From: Ruminiclostridium hungatei
GTDB lineage: Bacteria > Bacillota > Clostridia > Acetivibrionales > DSM-1351
DNA length: 64,000 bases
Direction of reading: 5' to 3'
Assembly: GCF_002051585.1 (NCBI RefSeq)
Contig: NZ_MZGX01000017.1
Span: forward strand, 55,953 to 119,952
The notes beneath the pieces are model-generated. The model was not told the DNA's origin. It ran no database searches and saw only the letters and a list, made by a program, of their open reading frames with translations. Below, piece after piece: positions 9,204 through 18,858 of the stretch. The position numbers and the translations under genes were made by a program. Position 1 is the stretch's first letter; every line of letters begins with the position of its first letter.

Positions 9204-10680
9204 AGCTTCCCATAAGCAGGTTTTTCAGGAATTCAACAATTCCGGACTTTATTTCTGAAATACTCATGGCAGCAAAGAATACTCCCAGTACTGTGATTAT
9301 CATGACCAGGAAATTGTTTCTTCTCTGATATATCACTAATGTGTCATTTTCCGCAATATCCAATCTTTCTCTGACCTTTGACACAAATGCCAGTATTCCT
9401 ATTTTTTTTAGCATCAGGTTTTTTAAGTTGGTTATTTCATTTATATTTATACTTGATATAAGATTAATAATTTCTATGAGTTTTCTTCTATTGTCAATGA
9501 TTTTGGATATCTTTTTGTTATGGGACAAATAACTCTTTCTCATGTTGGAATTGATTATGGTAAGCAAGTTTATGGATTCTTCCATGGCCAGCAATGCCCC
9601 ATGCTCCAAACCTGCAATTTCAGGGTTCCGGGTCAGTATTCCCGAACTGTTGTCCTGAAATCTTTCCCCTATTTCCCTCTGAAAATCATTATATTTTATT
9701 CTGCATTCACAATTTATCAGGTTGAACATCACCACACCGATATTTGAAGCATATACCCTGAAAAAATCTCTGGAACCAAAGCTTTCATCTATTGCATTTC
9801 CAACAGTGCCCTCCGGAACAAAGTCATAGCCTTCGTCGCATACCAGAAGGCCGTACAGCTTTTTGGCATAGTACTCCTTAAAATCTTTGTCCTGGGCGCA
9901 ATTCCCTCCAAAATCCGGGATATCTCTGATTTCCAACAGCAGCAGCTTTTCAATATTTATTTTTTCAAACAGGTGCTCAATATATAACTTCTGCAGGCTC
10001 CTGTGGCCTTTACTCTCGTTCTTTTCTGCACTATTCTTCTCTGCACCGTCCTTTTCTGTTCCTGTTCCAGTCTTGCAAAAGCGCTCCTGCAAATCTAAAG
10101 CAAGCTTTTTCCCAAGGCAGGCAAGGGTGTGAAGAACCCTGTATCTCCTGTAGCCGGACAGCTCGACAAATATGCGGTAAATCTCCCTGGTTATGGAGCC
10201 GAAGTCGGTATAATCAAATTCATTGGCGGTCTTTAAGAAACCGGTATTATGGAGTTTCAGACTGCCCTTTTTAAATTTGTCAAACTGGATGGCCTTGCGG
10301 AAATAAATATGCTCATCCACCGTCATATCCTCCAGCGGAATACAGTAGAACAGGTTGACAACATCTATTACCGGATATATGAATGCAAAAACATCTACAG
10401 AATATTTCTTCTTTTTTGAATTATATGTAAGATCGAAATTGAACCTTCCAAGCTTCACTTTTAACTCGGAATCTATCTTGAATTCCTTGTTAAAGACAAT
10501 GTTCTTATACTCTAGAAATTCCCTGGCATAATAACTGTCCTTGTTCCACCTTGGGAGATGGAAGTAGTCTTCAAGTCTTTTTATCAGCTTGTTCAAGACT
10601 ACGGGCCTGAACCTGAATTTTGCGCTGGTGAGAAGGACGCAGCTCGTATCCCTGAAATCAATCCTGTCCTGCAATAACAC
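9202..10680 (-). CDS. Unknown C-terminally membrane-anchored protein coupled to a methyltransferase
   Basis: 492 residues, no family recognised. GTG start at 10680 with GGGAGGG 6 nt upstream; this start lies 23 nt inside the upstream methyltransferase gene, so translation is probably coupled. The N-terminal 380 residues look soluble, with alternating beta-rich and helical segments and a Lys/Glu/Asn-rich insert at about 195-215. Residues about 385-440 are helical, followed by a single transmembrane segment (NNFLVMIITVLGVFFAAMSI) and a short tail. This is the layout of a cytoplasmic protein tethered to the membrane by its C-terminus, like some CorA-type or RMD1-like proteins. That comparison is only suggestive. 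Confidence 0.75.
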   Translation of the reverse strand: MLLQDRIDFRDTSCVLLTSAKFRFRPVVLNKLIKRLEDYFHLPRWNKDSYYAREFLEYKNIVFNKEFKIDSELKVKLGRFNFDLTYNSKKKKYSVDVFAFIYPVIDVVNLFYCIPLEDMTVDEHIYFRKAIQFDKFKKGSLKLHNTGFLKTANEFDYTDFGSITREIYRIFVELSGYRRYRVLHTLACLGKKLALDLQERFCKTGTGTEKDGAEKNSAEKNESKGHRSLQKLYIEHLFEKINIEKLLLLEIRDIPDFGGNCAQDKDFKEYYAKKLYGLLVCDEGYDFVPEGTVGNAIDESFGSRDFFRVYASNIGVVMFNLINCECRIKYNDFQREIGERFQDNSSGILTRNPEIAGLEHGALLAMEESINLLTIINSNMRKSYLSHNKKISKIIDNRRKLIEIINLISSININEITNLKNLMLKKIGILAFVSKVRERLDIAENDTLVIYQRRNNFLVMIITVLGVFFAAMSISEIKSGIVEFLKNLLMGS

Positions 10681-11467
10681 AAATATCCCTCCCGCGAGTT
10701 TTTTTCAAGCTGCCCAGGGTATTGATAAGCCTGTCGGTTCCAAATAGCTTATGTACGTACCTGCTGCCCCTGTTATCATGGTACACCCTTGAGTCTATGA
10801 CATGAAATCCGCCGGCTTCAAGCAGCTTCTGCAAATTATGCCAGGAAAACATTTTTGTGGGCAGGATTCCGTTTTTATTCTCAAAGGAATTGAATTCTTT
10901 CTGTGAAATCTTTGCTTCCGCCCGTTTACCTTCAGTATTTATATAATTTTTCAGATAAATATCCTCATTTGTATCTGAGTGTGAAGTGGTGAGTATGAGA
11001 AGTCCGTTGTCCTTAAGCAGCTTTCTGAAGGTTTTCAGCAATTGGCCGGATATTTGTTCCGGAATGTGCTGAATTACATGGCTGCAGAGTATAACATCAA
11101 AGCGCAGCTTGTCATCGAGCATGTCAACAGTTCCATTGAACAGCCTTACTTTTTCTTCCATACCCCATTCGGAAATATTTTTTTTGCATACTTCGTATCT
11201 TTCCTTGTCAGGCTCAACTCCATACAGTGAGTCAAAATACTTTGAGAATTTCAGGAGCAGCCTTCCAAAGCCGCAGCCTACATCAAGCAAGCTGCCGTTC
11301 AAGCCTTTTTTGGAAATTATTTTGATTCCCCGTTCCAACACACCGTCTTCACTGGCCTGCCAGTATCCGGGGTAAGGTTCAGTCTCTCCAATCAACGCTA
11401 TGGTGATGGCTTCCCCTCCGTCAGGGTAAATGTAACTTTCAGAATTTTCATGTTTGTTGTTTGGCAT
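10658..11467 (-). CDS. Class I SAM-dependent methyltransferase
   Basis: 269 residues; ATG at 11467 after AGAGGTG. The SAM-binding motif I is GSLLDVGCGFGRLLLKFS, motif II is YGVEPDKER, and the fold continues with FDVILCSHVIQHIP and NGLLILTTSH, as in Methyltransf_11/25 proteins. Substrate is not evident. It overlaps the downstream membrane-anchored protein by 23 nt, so the two probably act together, perhaps modifying a membrane-associated target (inference). Confidence 0.88.
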   Translation of the reverse strand: MPNNKHENSESYIYPDGGEAITIALIGETEPYPGYWQASEDGVLERGIKIISKKGLNGSLLDVGCGFGRLLLKFSKYFDSLYGVEPDKERYEVCKKNISEWGMEEKVRLFNGTVDMLDDKLRFDVILCSHVIQHIPEQISGQLLKTFRKLLKDNGLLILTTSHSDTNEDIYLKNYINTEGKRAEAKISQKEFNSFENKNGILPTKMFSWHNLQKLLEAGGFHVIDSRVYHDNRGSRYVHKLFGTDRLINTLGSLKKTRGRDICVIAGQD

Positions 11468-11510
11468 CCTGCACCTCTTGAACCCGCCACATTTGTTTTG
11501 AATTTTAAAA

Positions 11511-11524
11511 ATATGATATCATAT
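11511..11524. promoter_or_regulatory. Perfect palindrome between divergent genes
   Basis: ATATGATATCATAT is a perfect 14-bp palindrome placed about 45 nt before the methyltransferase gene and about 90 nt before the plus-strand 11617 gene. Position suits a shared operator, but AT-rich palindromes can arise by chance. Confidence 0.3.
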
Positions 11525-11616
11525 ATATTGTAAATTTGGTATTTATTTTTATATATTATATTTAATTGCTGTTTATGATATAAAATACTATTGCACAAAT
11601 AAAAGGAGGTTTTAAT

Positions 11617-11949
11617 ATGTTCAAGGAAGGGGAAAAGGTTTATTTCATTGATACAAGGGACGGCATTATACAGGCTGCAAAATTTATGGAAAATACCGAA
11701 GAGGGCATGTGGATAACAATTAGCGGTCATACCGTAAACACCTTTGTTTACAAGGATACCTGCGCTATCACGGTATGCAGGGATTCAGAACAGGCCCGGG
11801 ACAATCTGGAGGCTATAAAAAACAACCTCAGAGCCCGGCTGTTAAAAGACAATTTTTACATCAGAGATATAGCCCTGCGTCTTGAAAAAACCGAAGGAAA
11901 GCTTTATGCAGGCATAGTCGGGGAGATATTGAATAACTGCAATAAATAA
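11617..11949 (+). CDS. Small cytoplasmic protein of unknown function
   Basis: 110 residues, ATG preceded by AAAGGAGG at good spacing, so the gene is very likely real. The N-terminal 55 residues look like a small beta barrel (EKVYFIDTRDGIIQAAKFM, then WITISGHTVNTFVYKDTC). The remainder is a charged amphipathic helix with an EAIKNNLRARLLK core. No signal peptide or membrane segment. No family recognised. It stands alone and divergent from the methyltransferase pair. Confidence 0.7.
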   Translation: MFKEGEKVYFIDTRDGIIQAAKFMENTEEGMWITISGHTVNTFVYKDTCAITVCRDSEQARDNLEAIKNNLRARLLKDNFYIRDIALRLEKTEGKLYAGIVGEILNNCNK

Positions 11950-12048
11950 AACTTAGTATATATCCGTAATTTTTTTACGGTAAATTGAATCGAATCCTTG
12001 ATTTCAGTGAAAAATATCGTGAAAACGGTTTCTTCGCTCCCAAATAAA

Positions 12049-12101
12049 AGCAACTGCTGAAATTCTTGGTATAATAAACCATAAAATTTCAAGCAGTTGC
12101 T
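12049..12101. repeat. Long imperfect hairpin between convergent genes
   Basis: Arms 12049-12064 and 12085-12101 pair over 16 bp with one bulged base, and a nested TGGT/ACCA pair (12067-12070, 12078-12081) closes the loop. It sits between the convergent 11617 gene and the activase gene. No T-run follows on the plus strand, so it may be an RNA stability element rather than a simple terminator. Confidence 0.5.
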
Positions 12102-12170
12102 ACAGGTACAAGCATTATTTAAAGTTCGTACGGCAGTGGGCAGCATCCAAGCATATTTAACCTTACTTGT

Positions 12171-15100
12171 CTATGAACTTATCTTTTCTCCCTGCAAGAC
12201 AACCTTCTGTCCGTCCGGAGCTTTGTCCTCGCCGGCATCTGCGGTATCCGCATTTACAGGAGGATTTTCAAGATTTTTAAAGGCCACAGACATCATAAGC
12301 TTTATCCTGTTAAGCTGGTTAACCTCACTTGCCCCGGGGTCGTAATCAACAGCAACAATATTTGATTGAGGATATCTCCTCCTCAGCTCCTTTATCATTC
12401 CCTTCCCTGTCACATGATTTGGCAGACATGCAAACGGCTGCATGCAAACAATATTTCCTGCTCCGCTCTTTATCAGCTCAATCATCTCAGCAGTAAGGAA
12501 CCAGCCTTCACCTGTCTGGTTTCCTATGGACAGGATTTCAGAAGCACTGTCCGCCAGCTCGTAAATGGAATGAGGGGCATCAAATCTTTTGCTCCTGCGA
12601 AGATATTTTTTCATATGCCTTCTGTAATATTCAATACCCAGAATGGCCAGATTATTTATCACCAACTTCTTAAAGGAGCCGGACAAATTTTTGTACTTGA
12701 AATTTGCATCATAGGCACAATACAGGAAGAAATCAATAAGGTCAGGCATTACAGCCTCTGCACCTTCTTTTTCCACCACATCAACTACATTGTTATTGGC
12801 ATCCGGATGGAACTTGACCAGTATTTCGCCAACCAGGCCAACCTTGGGCTTGACTATATCCTGCAATTCAAGGGCATCAAATTCCCTGATTATTCCCTTT
12901 ATATTCCGCTTGAAGCTTCCTCTTTTACCCTCGTAAATGGAATCCACGCAAATTTGGGACCACTTTTTATGCAGCTCATTTGCCGAGCCCGGCACAGCTT
13001 CATAAGGCCTTACCCTGTAGAGCACACGCATGAGCAGATCCCCGTAAACAAGTCCCTTGAAGGCATTGTCCAACAGGTCAAGGGTTATCTTGAAGCCCGG
13101 CTGGTTATCCAGTCCCAGAGCATTCAGGGATATAACCGGAACCTGGCTCATACCGGCCTCCTGGAGAGCTTTTCTCAAAAAGCCGATATAGTTGGTAGCA
13201 CGGCAGCCCCCGCCTGTCTGCGTGATCAAAACAGACGTGTTGTCCAGGTCATACCGGCCTGACTTAAGCGCATGTACTATCTGTCCCACCACTATAATAG
13301 ACGGGTAGCAGGCATCATTATTGACATATCTTAAGCCGTCCTCAACCGCTGCACTGTCAACCTCCGGAAGCACCTCAACCTTATAGCCGCTCTTTCTGAA
13401 GGCAGCTTCAACAAAATCAAAGTGTATGGGGGACATCTGAGGAGCCAGAATTGTATGCTTCTCCCGCATTTCCCCGGTAAAAACCGCCTTCTTGTGAGAC
13501 TCATGCTGCTTGTGAGGCTTCAGCTCTTTCTTATCCCTGTCTTCTATGGCTGCAACCAGCGACCTTATTCTGATTCTGGCCGCACCCAGGTTGTTGCCCT
13601 CGTCAATTTTGAGAACAGTATATATGTTTTCGTTGGTATTCAAAATTTCCTGAACCTGATCTGTAGTTACTGCATCCAGGCCGCATCCAAAGGAATTCAA
13701 CTGTATCATCTCAAGCTCAGGGTATTCATTCACCACTGTAGCCGCTGAATATAACCTGGAATGATACTTCCACTGGTCAACTACTCTCAAAGGGCGCTCA
13801 ACTTTTCCCAGATGGGCTATTGAGTCCTCAGTCAGCACAGCAAAGCCATGGGAGGTTATTATTTGAGGAATGCCATGGTTTATTTCAGGGTCAATATGAT
13901 AAGGCCTTCCCGCAAGCACAATTCCCCTTTTGTTATTGTCCCTCAGATACTTGAGAGTCTCCTCCCCTTTACGTCTGATATCGTCTTTAACCTTTTCGTC
14001 CTCAGCATATGCCATTTCAACGGCATTTTCTATTTCAGCCCTGGATATGCCGAATTCTGCACCCAGAACCTCAAAAAGCCTTACCTTCATTCTTTCCTTG
14101 TTGTCATAAGGAAGGAAGGGATTCATAAACTTTATGCCTTTTGTCTTCAAAATATCCATATTATTCTTTATGACTTCGGGATATGAAGTAACTATTGGAC
14201 AATTATAATGATTATCCGCTCCTTCATCCTCAATAATCTCATATGGAAGACATGGATAGAAAATAAAGTTCACGTTTTTATTTACCAGACTGGTAATATG
14301 CCCGTGTACGAGCTTGGCAGGATAACACACCGATTCGGAAGGCATGGTTTCAATACCCAGCTCATATATTTTCTTTGAAGAACGAGGAGACAGTTCCACC
14401 CTGAATTTCAATTTGTCAAAAAAAGTAAACCAGAAGGGATAATTCTCATACATGTTAAGAACCCGGGGTATACCCACTGTTCCTCTTGTATATTCAATTC
14501 CAGCCGCCTGCTTGTAGCCAACTATCCGCTTATACTTATAGTCGTAAAGGTCAGGCACATCCTTGGTTGAGCTTTCAAGCCCCGCTCCCCGCTCACACCT
14601 GTTGCCTGATACAAACCTGCTGCCGTCGCTGAATTGATTTATAGTCAGCAGACAATTGTTATTACACAGTTTGCACCTCTGCAACTCTGTATTGAACTCA
14701 AACTCACCTATCTTTTCTTTGGACAGGAGTGTGCTCTGAGCACCGTTATAGCGTTCCTTCGCTATCAAAGCCGCACCGAAAGCTCCCATAAGCCCGGCAA
14801 TGTTCGGCCTTACAGCCTCTCTTTCGGAAATGAGCTCGAAGCTTCTTAAAACTGCATCATTGAGGAAGGTTCCTCCCTGCACTATTATCTTTTCTCCCAT
14901 TTCCTTGGGATCACGTATTTTAATAACCTTTAACAGGGCATTTTTAATAACGGAGTAGGATAACCCGGCGGAAATATCCCCTACCTGGGCACCCTCCTTC
15001 TGTGCCTGCTTAACCCTTGAATTCATAAATACTGTACATCTTGAACCCAGGTCAACCGGCTTTTCAGCCAGCAGTGCCTGGACTGCAAAATCCTCAACTG

Positions 15101-16487
15101 TAAAGTTCAGCGATTTTGCAAAAGTCTCTATAAAGGAACCGCACCCGGAGGAGCAGGCCTCGTTCAGCATAATGCTGTCAATAATTCCATCCTTGACCTT
15201 AAGGCATTTCATATCCTGTCCGCCTATGTCCAGTATGAAGTCAACACCGGGCAGGAAGAAGTCGGCGGCCTTGTAATGGGCTATTGTTTCTATTTCCCCG
15301 ATATCCACCTTCAGGGCAGCCTTAATCAAGCCTTCACCGTATCCTGTAACAGTTGAATTTACTATTCTGGCTTCGGAAGGTATTTTTTTATATATGTCAT
15401 TTAAAATTCTTATGGATGAATTTAAGGGACTTCCCTCATTGCTTCCGTAATGTGAGTAAAGAAGCTCTCCGTCAGAATCAATCAAAACCGCCTTAGTAGT
15501 TGTGGAGCCTGCATCAATCCCAAGGAAACAATCACCCTTATACTGGGACAGCGGCCGTATAACCGCAGAATGCCGGGCATGTCTTTCCCTGAACTCATCA
15601 AGTTCCTGCTGATTGACAAAAAGCGGCTTAAGCCTTTCAACCTCATGAACCACAATTGTATTCAGCTCTGGAAGTTTCTCCCTCAGTTCCTTAAAGGACA
15701 CCGTTTTACACGAATTTGATGAAAGCGCGGCACCTATTGCCACAAAAAGCTGCGAATTCTCAGGGAAAATTACCTCCTCGGGCTTCAGGTCAAGAGTTAT
15801 CTCAAATCTCTTTCTCAATTCCGAAAGAAAATACAGTGGACCGCCCAGAAAGGCTATATTACCCTTAATAGGCTTTCCGCAAGCCAGACCGCTGATTGTC
15901 TGATTGACCACCGACTGGAATACTGAAGCCGCAATATCCTCCCTTGCAGCCCCCTCATTCAAAAGCGGCTGGATATCGGTTTTGGCAAATACTCCGCATC
16001 TGGCGGCTATGGGGTAAATCATCCTGCTGTTTTTTGCATATTCATTCAAGCCCGTTGCATCAGTTTGCAGCAAGGAGGCCATCTGGTCAATAAACGAGCC
16101 CGTACCTCCCGCACAGGTTCCGTTCATCCTCTGCTCCAGACCGCCTCTGAAATATGTTATTTTAGCATCTTCTCCGCCAAGTTCGATTGCTACATCAGTA
16201 TCGGGGATAAGAGTTTGTACAGACTCCGAGCCTGCAATTACTTCCTGAATAAAGTCAAGACCCAGCCACTGAGAGACCAGTAATCCACCCGAACCGGTTA
16301 TCATTATGGTGCATTCTTCCTGATAAAACTTATCACAGGTTTCATCCATTAATTCAAAGATGGTTTTTCTTATGTCCGAATAATGTCTTTGATATTTTGA
16401 AAAAACAAGATTGTTATTATTATCAAGAACAGCCATTTTTACAGTGGTAGATCCAACATCCAATCCCACGCGATAATTTTTTTTCAT
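12171..16487 (-). CDS. Giant 2-hydroxyacyl-CoA dehydratase activase-like protein (BadF/BcrAD fused to DUF2229 and dehydratase-like regions)
   Basis: 1438 residues from the ATG at 16487, which gives the family-like start [24 protein letters not shown] 66 nt upstream would add an unrelated tail. Two ASKHA-type ATPase modules are in tandem (about 5-290 and 315-600; [10 protein letters not shown] and [10 protein letters not shown]). The second has [17 protein letters not shown], the region that ligates the [4Fe-4S] cluster in activases. A DUF2229-like domain (about 650-880) and a dehydratase D-component-like C-terminal half follow. Such proteins use ATP to drive low-potential electron transfer; the physiological substrate of this fused class is not established. 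It has its own promoter and is monocistronic. Confidence 0.88.
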   Translation of the reverse strand: MKKNYRVGLDVGSTTVKMAVLDNNNNLVFSKYQRHYSDIRKTIFELMDETCDKFYQEECTIMITGSGGLLVSQWLGLDFIQEVIAGSESVQTLIPDTDVAIELGGEDAKITYFRGGLEQRMNGTCAGGTGSFIDQMASLLQTDATGLNEYAKNSRMIYPIAARCGVFAKTDIQPLLNEGAAREDIAASVFQSVVNQTISGLACGKPIKGNIAFLGGPLYFLSELRKRFEITLDLKPEEVIFPENSQLFVAIGAALSSNSCKTVSFKELREKLPELNTIVVHEVERLKPLFVNQQELDEFRERHARHSAVIRPLSQYKGDCFLGIDAGSTTTKAVLIDSDGELLYSHYGSNEGSPLNSSIRILNDIYKKIPSEARIVNSTVTGYGEGLIKAALKVDIGEIETIAHYKAADFFLPGVDFILDIGGQDMKCLKVKDGIIDSIMLNEACSSGCGSFIETFAKSLNFTVEDFAVQALLAEKPVDLGSRCTVFMNSRVKQAQKEGAQVGDISAGLSYSVIKNALLKVIKIRDPKEMGEKIIVQGGTFLNDAVLRSFELISEREAVRPNIAGLMGAFGAALIAKERYNGAQSTLLSKEKIGEFEFNTELQRCKLCNNNCLLTINQFSDGSRFVSGNRCERGAGLESSTKDVPDLYDYKYKRIVGYKQAAGIEYTRGTVGIPRVLNMYENYPFWFTFFDKLKFRVELSPRSSKKIYELGIETMPSESVCYPAKLVHGHITSLVNKNVNFIFYPCLPYEIIEDEGADNHYNCPIVTSYPEVIKNNMDILKTKGIKFMNPFLPYDNKERMKVRLFEVLGAEFGISRAEIENAVEMAYAEDEKVKDDIRRKGEETLKYLRDNNKRGIVLAGRPYHIDPEINHGIPQIITSHGFAVLTEDSIAHLGKVERPLRVVDQWKYHSRLYSAATVVNEYPELEMIQLNSFGCGLDAVTTDQVQEILNTNENIYTVLKIDEGNNLGAARIRIRSLVAAIEDRDKKELKPHKQHESHKKAVFTGEMREKHTILAPQMSPIHFDFVEAAFRKSGYKVEVLPEVDSAAVEDGLRYVNNDACYPSIIVVGQIVHALKSGRYDLDNTSVLITQTGGGCRATNYIGFLRKALQEAGMSQVPVISLNALGLDNQPGFKITLDLLDNAFKGLVYGDLLMRVLYRVRPYEAVPGSANELHKKWSQICVDSIYEGKRGSFKRNIKGIIREFDALELQDIVKPKVGLVGEILVKFHPDANNNVVDVVEKEGAEAVMPDLIDFFLYCAYDANFKYKNLSGSFKKLVINNLAILGIEYYRRHMKKYLRRSKRFDAPHSIYELADSASEILSIGNQTGEGWFLTAEMIELIKSGAGNIVCMQPFACLPNHVTGKGMIKELRRRYPQSNIVAVDYDPGASEVNQLNRIKLMMSVAFKNLENPPVNADTADAGEDKAPDGQKVVLQGEKISS

Positions 16488-16610
16488 ATATTGACTAATC
16501 TCCAAACTTAATTTTATAACTATGTAAAATCTATAGAATACCTTTTTATTCACATAGTTCCTACATTAAAATTTGTCCAACAGTTCCACGATTAAAAGAC
16601 TGCTACGTCT

Positions 16611-16640
16611 ATTATACCAAAATCGGCAAACTCCGACCAA
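16611..16640 (-). promoter_or_regulatory. Sigma-A promoter for the activase gene
   Basis: On the minus strand, TTGGTC (16635-16640), an 18-nt spacer and TATAAT (16611-16616) with an upstream TG (extended -10). It lies about 120 nt before the chosen start codon. Confidence 0.65.
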
Positions 16641-16689
16641 TGGCAATGTTTTCAATGTAATCGACCAGGAAATTGCATCAAAGGCTAGT

Positions 16690-16964
16690 TACCCTCTATT
16701 GACAAAGTATAACACGCCTTACACCGGCTATTTTGCCACTTTTCTTTGTTGTCGTCCTTGCCTTGCATCAGCAAGGCTGCGTCCATCCGCCTCGAAAACT
16801 GCCAAAATATCTCGGTGTGAGGTCGGAGATTTTTGAGCGAGAGAATTTGGCTTGCGGCAAGGCGAAGACGCGAAGGAAGGCTTTGTGCCTTACAAACGGC
16901 TTCAACGTAGCCGAAGGGTAAATTCGCCGCTCAAAAACGTATTATACATTGTTAATAGAGGGTA
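16690..16964. mobile_element. MITE-like element, copy A
   Basis: 275-bp element with terminal inverted repeats of about 27 bp (TACCCTCTATTGACAA at the left, its near-complement TTGTTAATAGAGGGTA at the right). Both ends carry TA, consistent with TA target duplication as made by IS630/Tc1/mariner transposases. It differs from copy B (25725-25999) at about ten positions by eye. It encodes no transposase; a 62-codon frame inside it is present in both copies but lacks a ribosome binding site. Its right end runs into the aspS gene and provides the last three codons and the stop. Confidence 0.85.
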
Positions 16965-18745
16965 TTTTCCTTTATAACATCTATATGCAATTCCTCCAGT
17001 TGTTTTCCATCAACAATGTCAGGCGCGTTATCCATTGGGCTTGAAGCATTCTGCACTTTGGGAAATGCTATGACATCTCTTATGCTGGAAGTCTTGGCCA
17101 TCAGCATTATCATCCTGTCCAGTCCAAAGGCCATTCCGCCGTGAGGAGGTGTGCCGTATTTAAACGCATCCAGCAGGAAACCAAACTTTCTGTTGGCGTC
17201 TTCCTGGGTAAAGCCCAGCATTTCCAACATCTTTGCCTGTAATTCCTGCATGTGGATTCTTATGCTCCCTCCGCCCAGTTCAACACCGTTCAATACGATG
17301 TCGTAGGCCTTTGCACGCACCTTGCCCGGCTCTGTGTCCAAAAGTGCAACATCCTCATCCATGGGGCAGGTAAAGGGATGATGCTTCGCGGCATAACGTC
17401 CTTCCTCTTCATCATATTCAAACAGGGGAAATTCTGTAACCCATAAAAAGTTATAGTCCTCCGGATTTAAAATATCCAGTTTTCTTGCAACCTCCAGCCT
17501 TAGCTGTCCGAGAGCATCATAAACAACCTCGTTTTTATCGGCTACAAAGCAGATAAGGTCTCCAGGTTCAGCCTGAACCGCCCCGAGCAGGGCTTTCATC
17601 TCATCTTCAGTCATAAACTTGGCAAAGGAAGACTTAATTTCGTTATTACCGTCGATTGATATCCAGGCCATGCCTTTTGCCTTGTAAGTCCTGACTACTT
17701 CAACCAGAGCATCTATTTCCTTTCTGCTGAATTTAGCGCAGCCCTTTGCATTGATCGCCCTGACACTTCCTCCATTGGCCACAGCATCGGTAAATACCTT
17801 GAAGCCGCAGTCAGCAACCAGTTCTGATACATTCACCAGCTCCATTCCAAAACGGATATCCGGCTTGTCTGAACCAAACCTTTCCATAGCTTCAGCATAC
17901 GGCATCCTGAGAAACGGAGTCTTTAGCTCTATTCCCAGGGCCTCCTTGAATACTCTCTTTACAAAGCCTTCATTTACAGTCAGCACATCATCAACATTAA
18001 CAAAGGACATCTCAATATCTATCTGTGTAAATTCAGGCTGCCTGTCCGCACGCAGGTCCTCATCCCTGAAGCACTTTGCTATCTGAAAATACCTGTCGAA
18101 GCCCGATACCATCAAAAGCTGCTTGTAAAGCTGCGGAGACTGAGGCAGTGCAAAAAACTTGCCGGGATGTACGCGGCTTGGCACAAGATAATCCCTGGCG
18201 CCCTCGGGTGTACTTTTGATTAAGATCGGTGTTTCAACTTCCAGGAAGCCGTTATCATCATAATAGTCACGGGCAACCTTTGCAACTCTGTGCCTGAGAA
18301 TGAGGTTTCTCTGCATATCAGGCCTTCTCAGGTCCAGATACCTGTATTTCAGTCTGGTTATTTCGTTGACCTCGGAATTTTCTTCAATATAAATAGGGGG
18401 TGTTTCCGAGCTGCTGAGTATTCTGAGCTCCCTGGCATTTATTTCAATCTCTCCCGTAGCCATCTTTGCATTTACTGCTTCCGGCGCCCTCGCTGCAACA
18501 GTTCCAACCACTGCAAGCACATATTCGCTTCTGATGGTTTTTGCCTTATTAAACATTTCACCGTCCTTATCGGTGAACACAAGCTGCAAAATACCTGTTC
18601 TGTCTCTCAGGTCTACAAAAACCAGGCTGCCCAGATTTCTCTGTTTTTGAACCCAGCCCATGACAGTAACTGTTTCACCTATATTTGCCGAAGTCAATTC
18701 AGCACATTTGTGACTTCTTGTAAGTCCGTATATGGATTCTCCCAT
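16952..18745 (-). CDS. aspS: Aspartyl-tRNA synthetase
   Basis: 597 residues; ATG at 18745 with GGGAG 5 nt upstream. The N-terminal OB-fold binds the anticodon (VMGWVQKQRNLGSLVFVDLRDR). The class II core has motif 2 around FRDEDLRADRQPEFTQID and motif 3 GGMAFGLDRMIMLM, with a bacterial GAD insert between. The C-terminus ends in KENTLY, and the codons for T, L, Y and the stop come from the terminal repeat of MITE copy A. The gene lies 113 nt downstream of hisS and probably shares its T-box leader. Whether the enzyme is the discriminating or the non-discriminating Asp/Asn type cannot be read directly. Confidence 0.96.
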   Translation of the reverse strand: MGESIYGLTRSHKCAELTSANIGETVTVMGWVQKQRNLGSLVFVDLRDRTGILQLVFTDKDGEMFNKAKTIRSEYVLAVVGTVAARAPEAVNAKMATGEIEINARELRILSSSETPPIYIEENSEVNEITRLKYRYLDLRRPDMQRNLILRHRVAKVARDYYDDNGFLEVETPILIKSTPEGARDYLVPSRVHPGKFFALPQSPQLYKQLLMVSGFDRYFQIAKCFRDEDLRADRQPEFTQIDIEMSFVNVDDVLTVNEGFVKRVFKEALGIELKTPFLRMPYAEAMERFGSDKPDIRFGMELVNVSELVADCGFKVFTDAVANGGSVRAINAKGCAKFSRKEIDALVEVVRTYKAKGMAWISIDGNNEIKSSFAKFMTEDEMKALLGAVQAEPGDLICFVADKNEVVYDALGQLRLEVARKLDILNPEDYNFLWVTEFPLFEYDEEEGRYAAKHHPFTCPMDEDVALLDTEPGKVRAKAYDIVLNGVELGGGSIRIHMQELQAKMLEMLGFTQEDANRKFGFLLDAFKYGTPPHGGMAFGLDRMIMLMAKTSSIRDVIAFPKVQNASSPMDNAPDIVDGKQLEELHIDVIKENTLY

Positions 18746-18858
18746 ATGCTCTCCCGTCCGCATGCATATAATCCCAAGGTGCACGCTATCAAATAGTATT
18801 TAGGTATCTGTGCTGCCATAGTGCCGGAAGTCCGGCTATAGCAGGTATTTTTACATCC

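Noticed and set aside
12366..13262. Long plus-strand frame opposite the activase gene
   Set aside because: Mirror of a well-supported coding sequence on the other strand; no start signal and no family features.
16733..16921. 62-codon frame inside MITE copy A, also present in copy B (25768-25956)
   Set aside because: It has no ribosome binding site and its composition reflects the element. Its presence in both copies follows from their near identity, not from coding selection.
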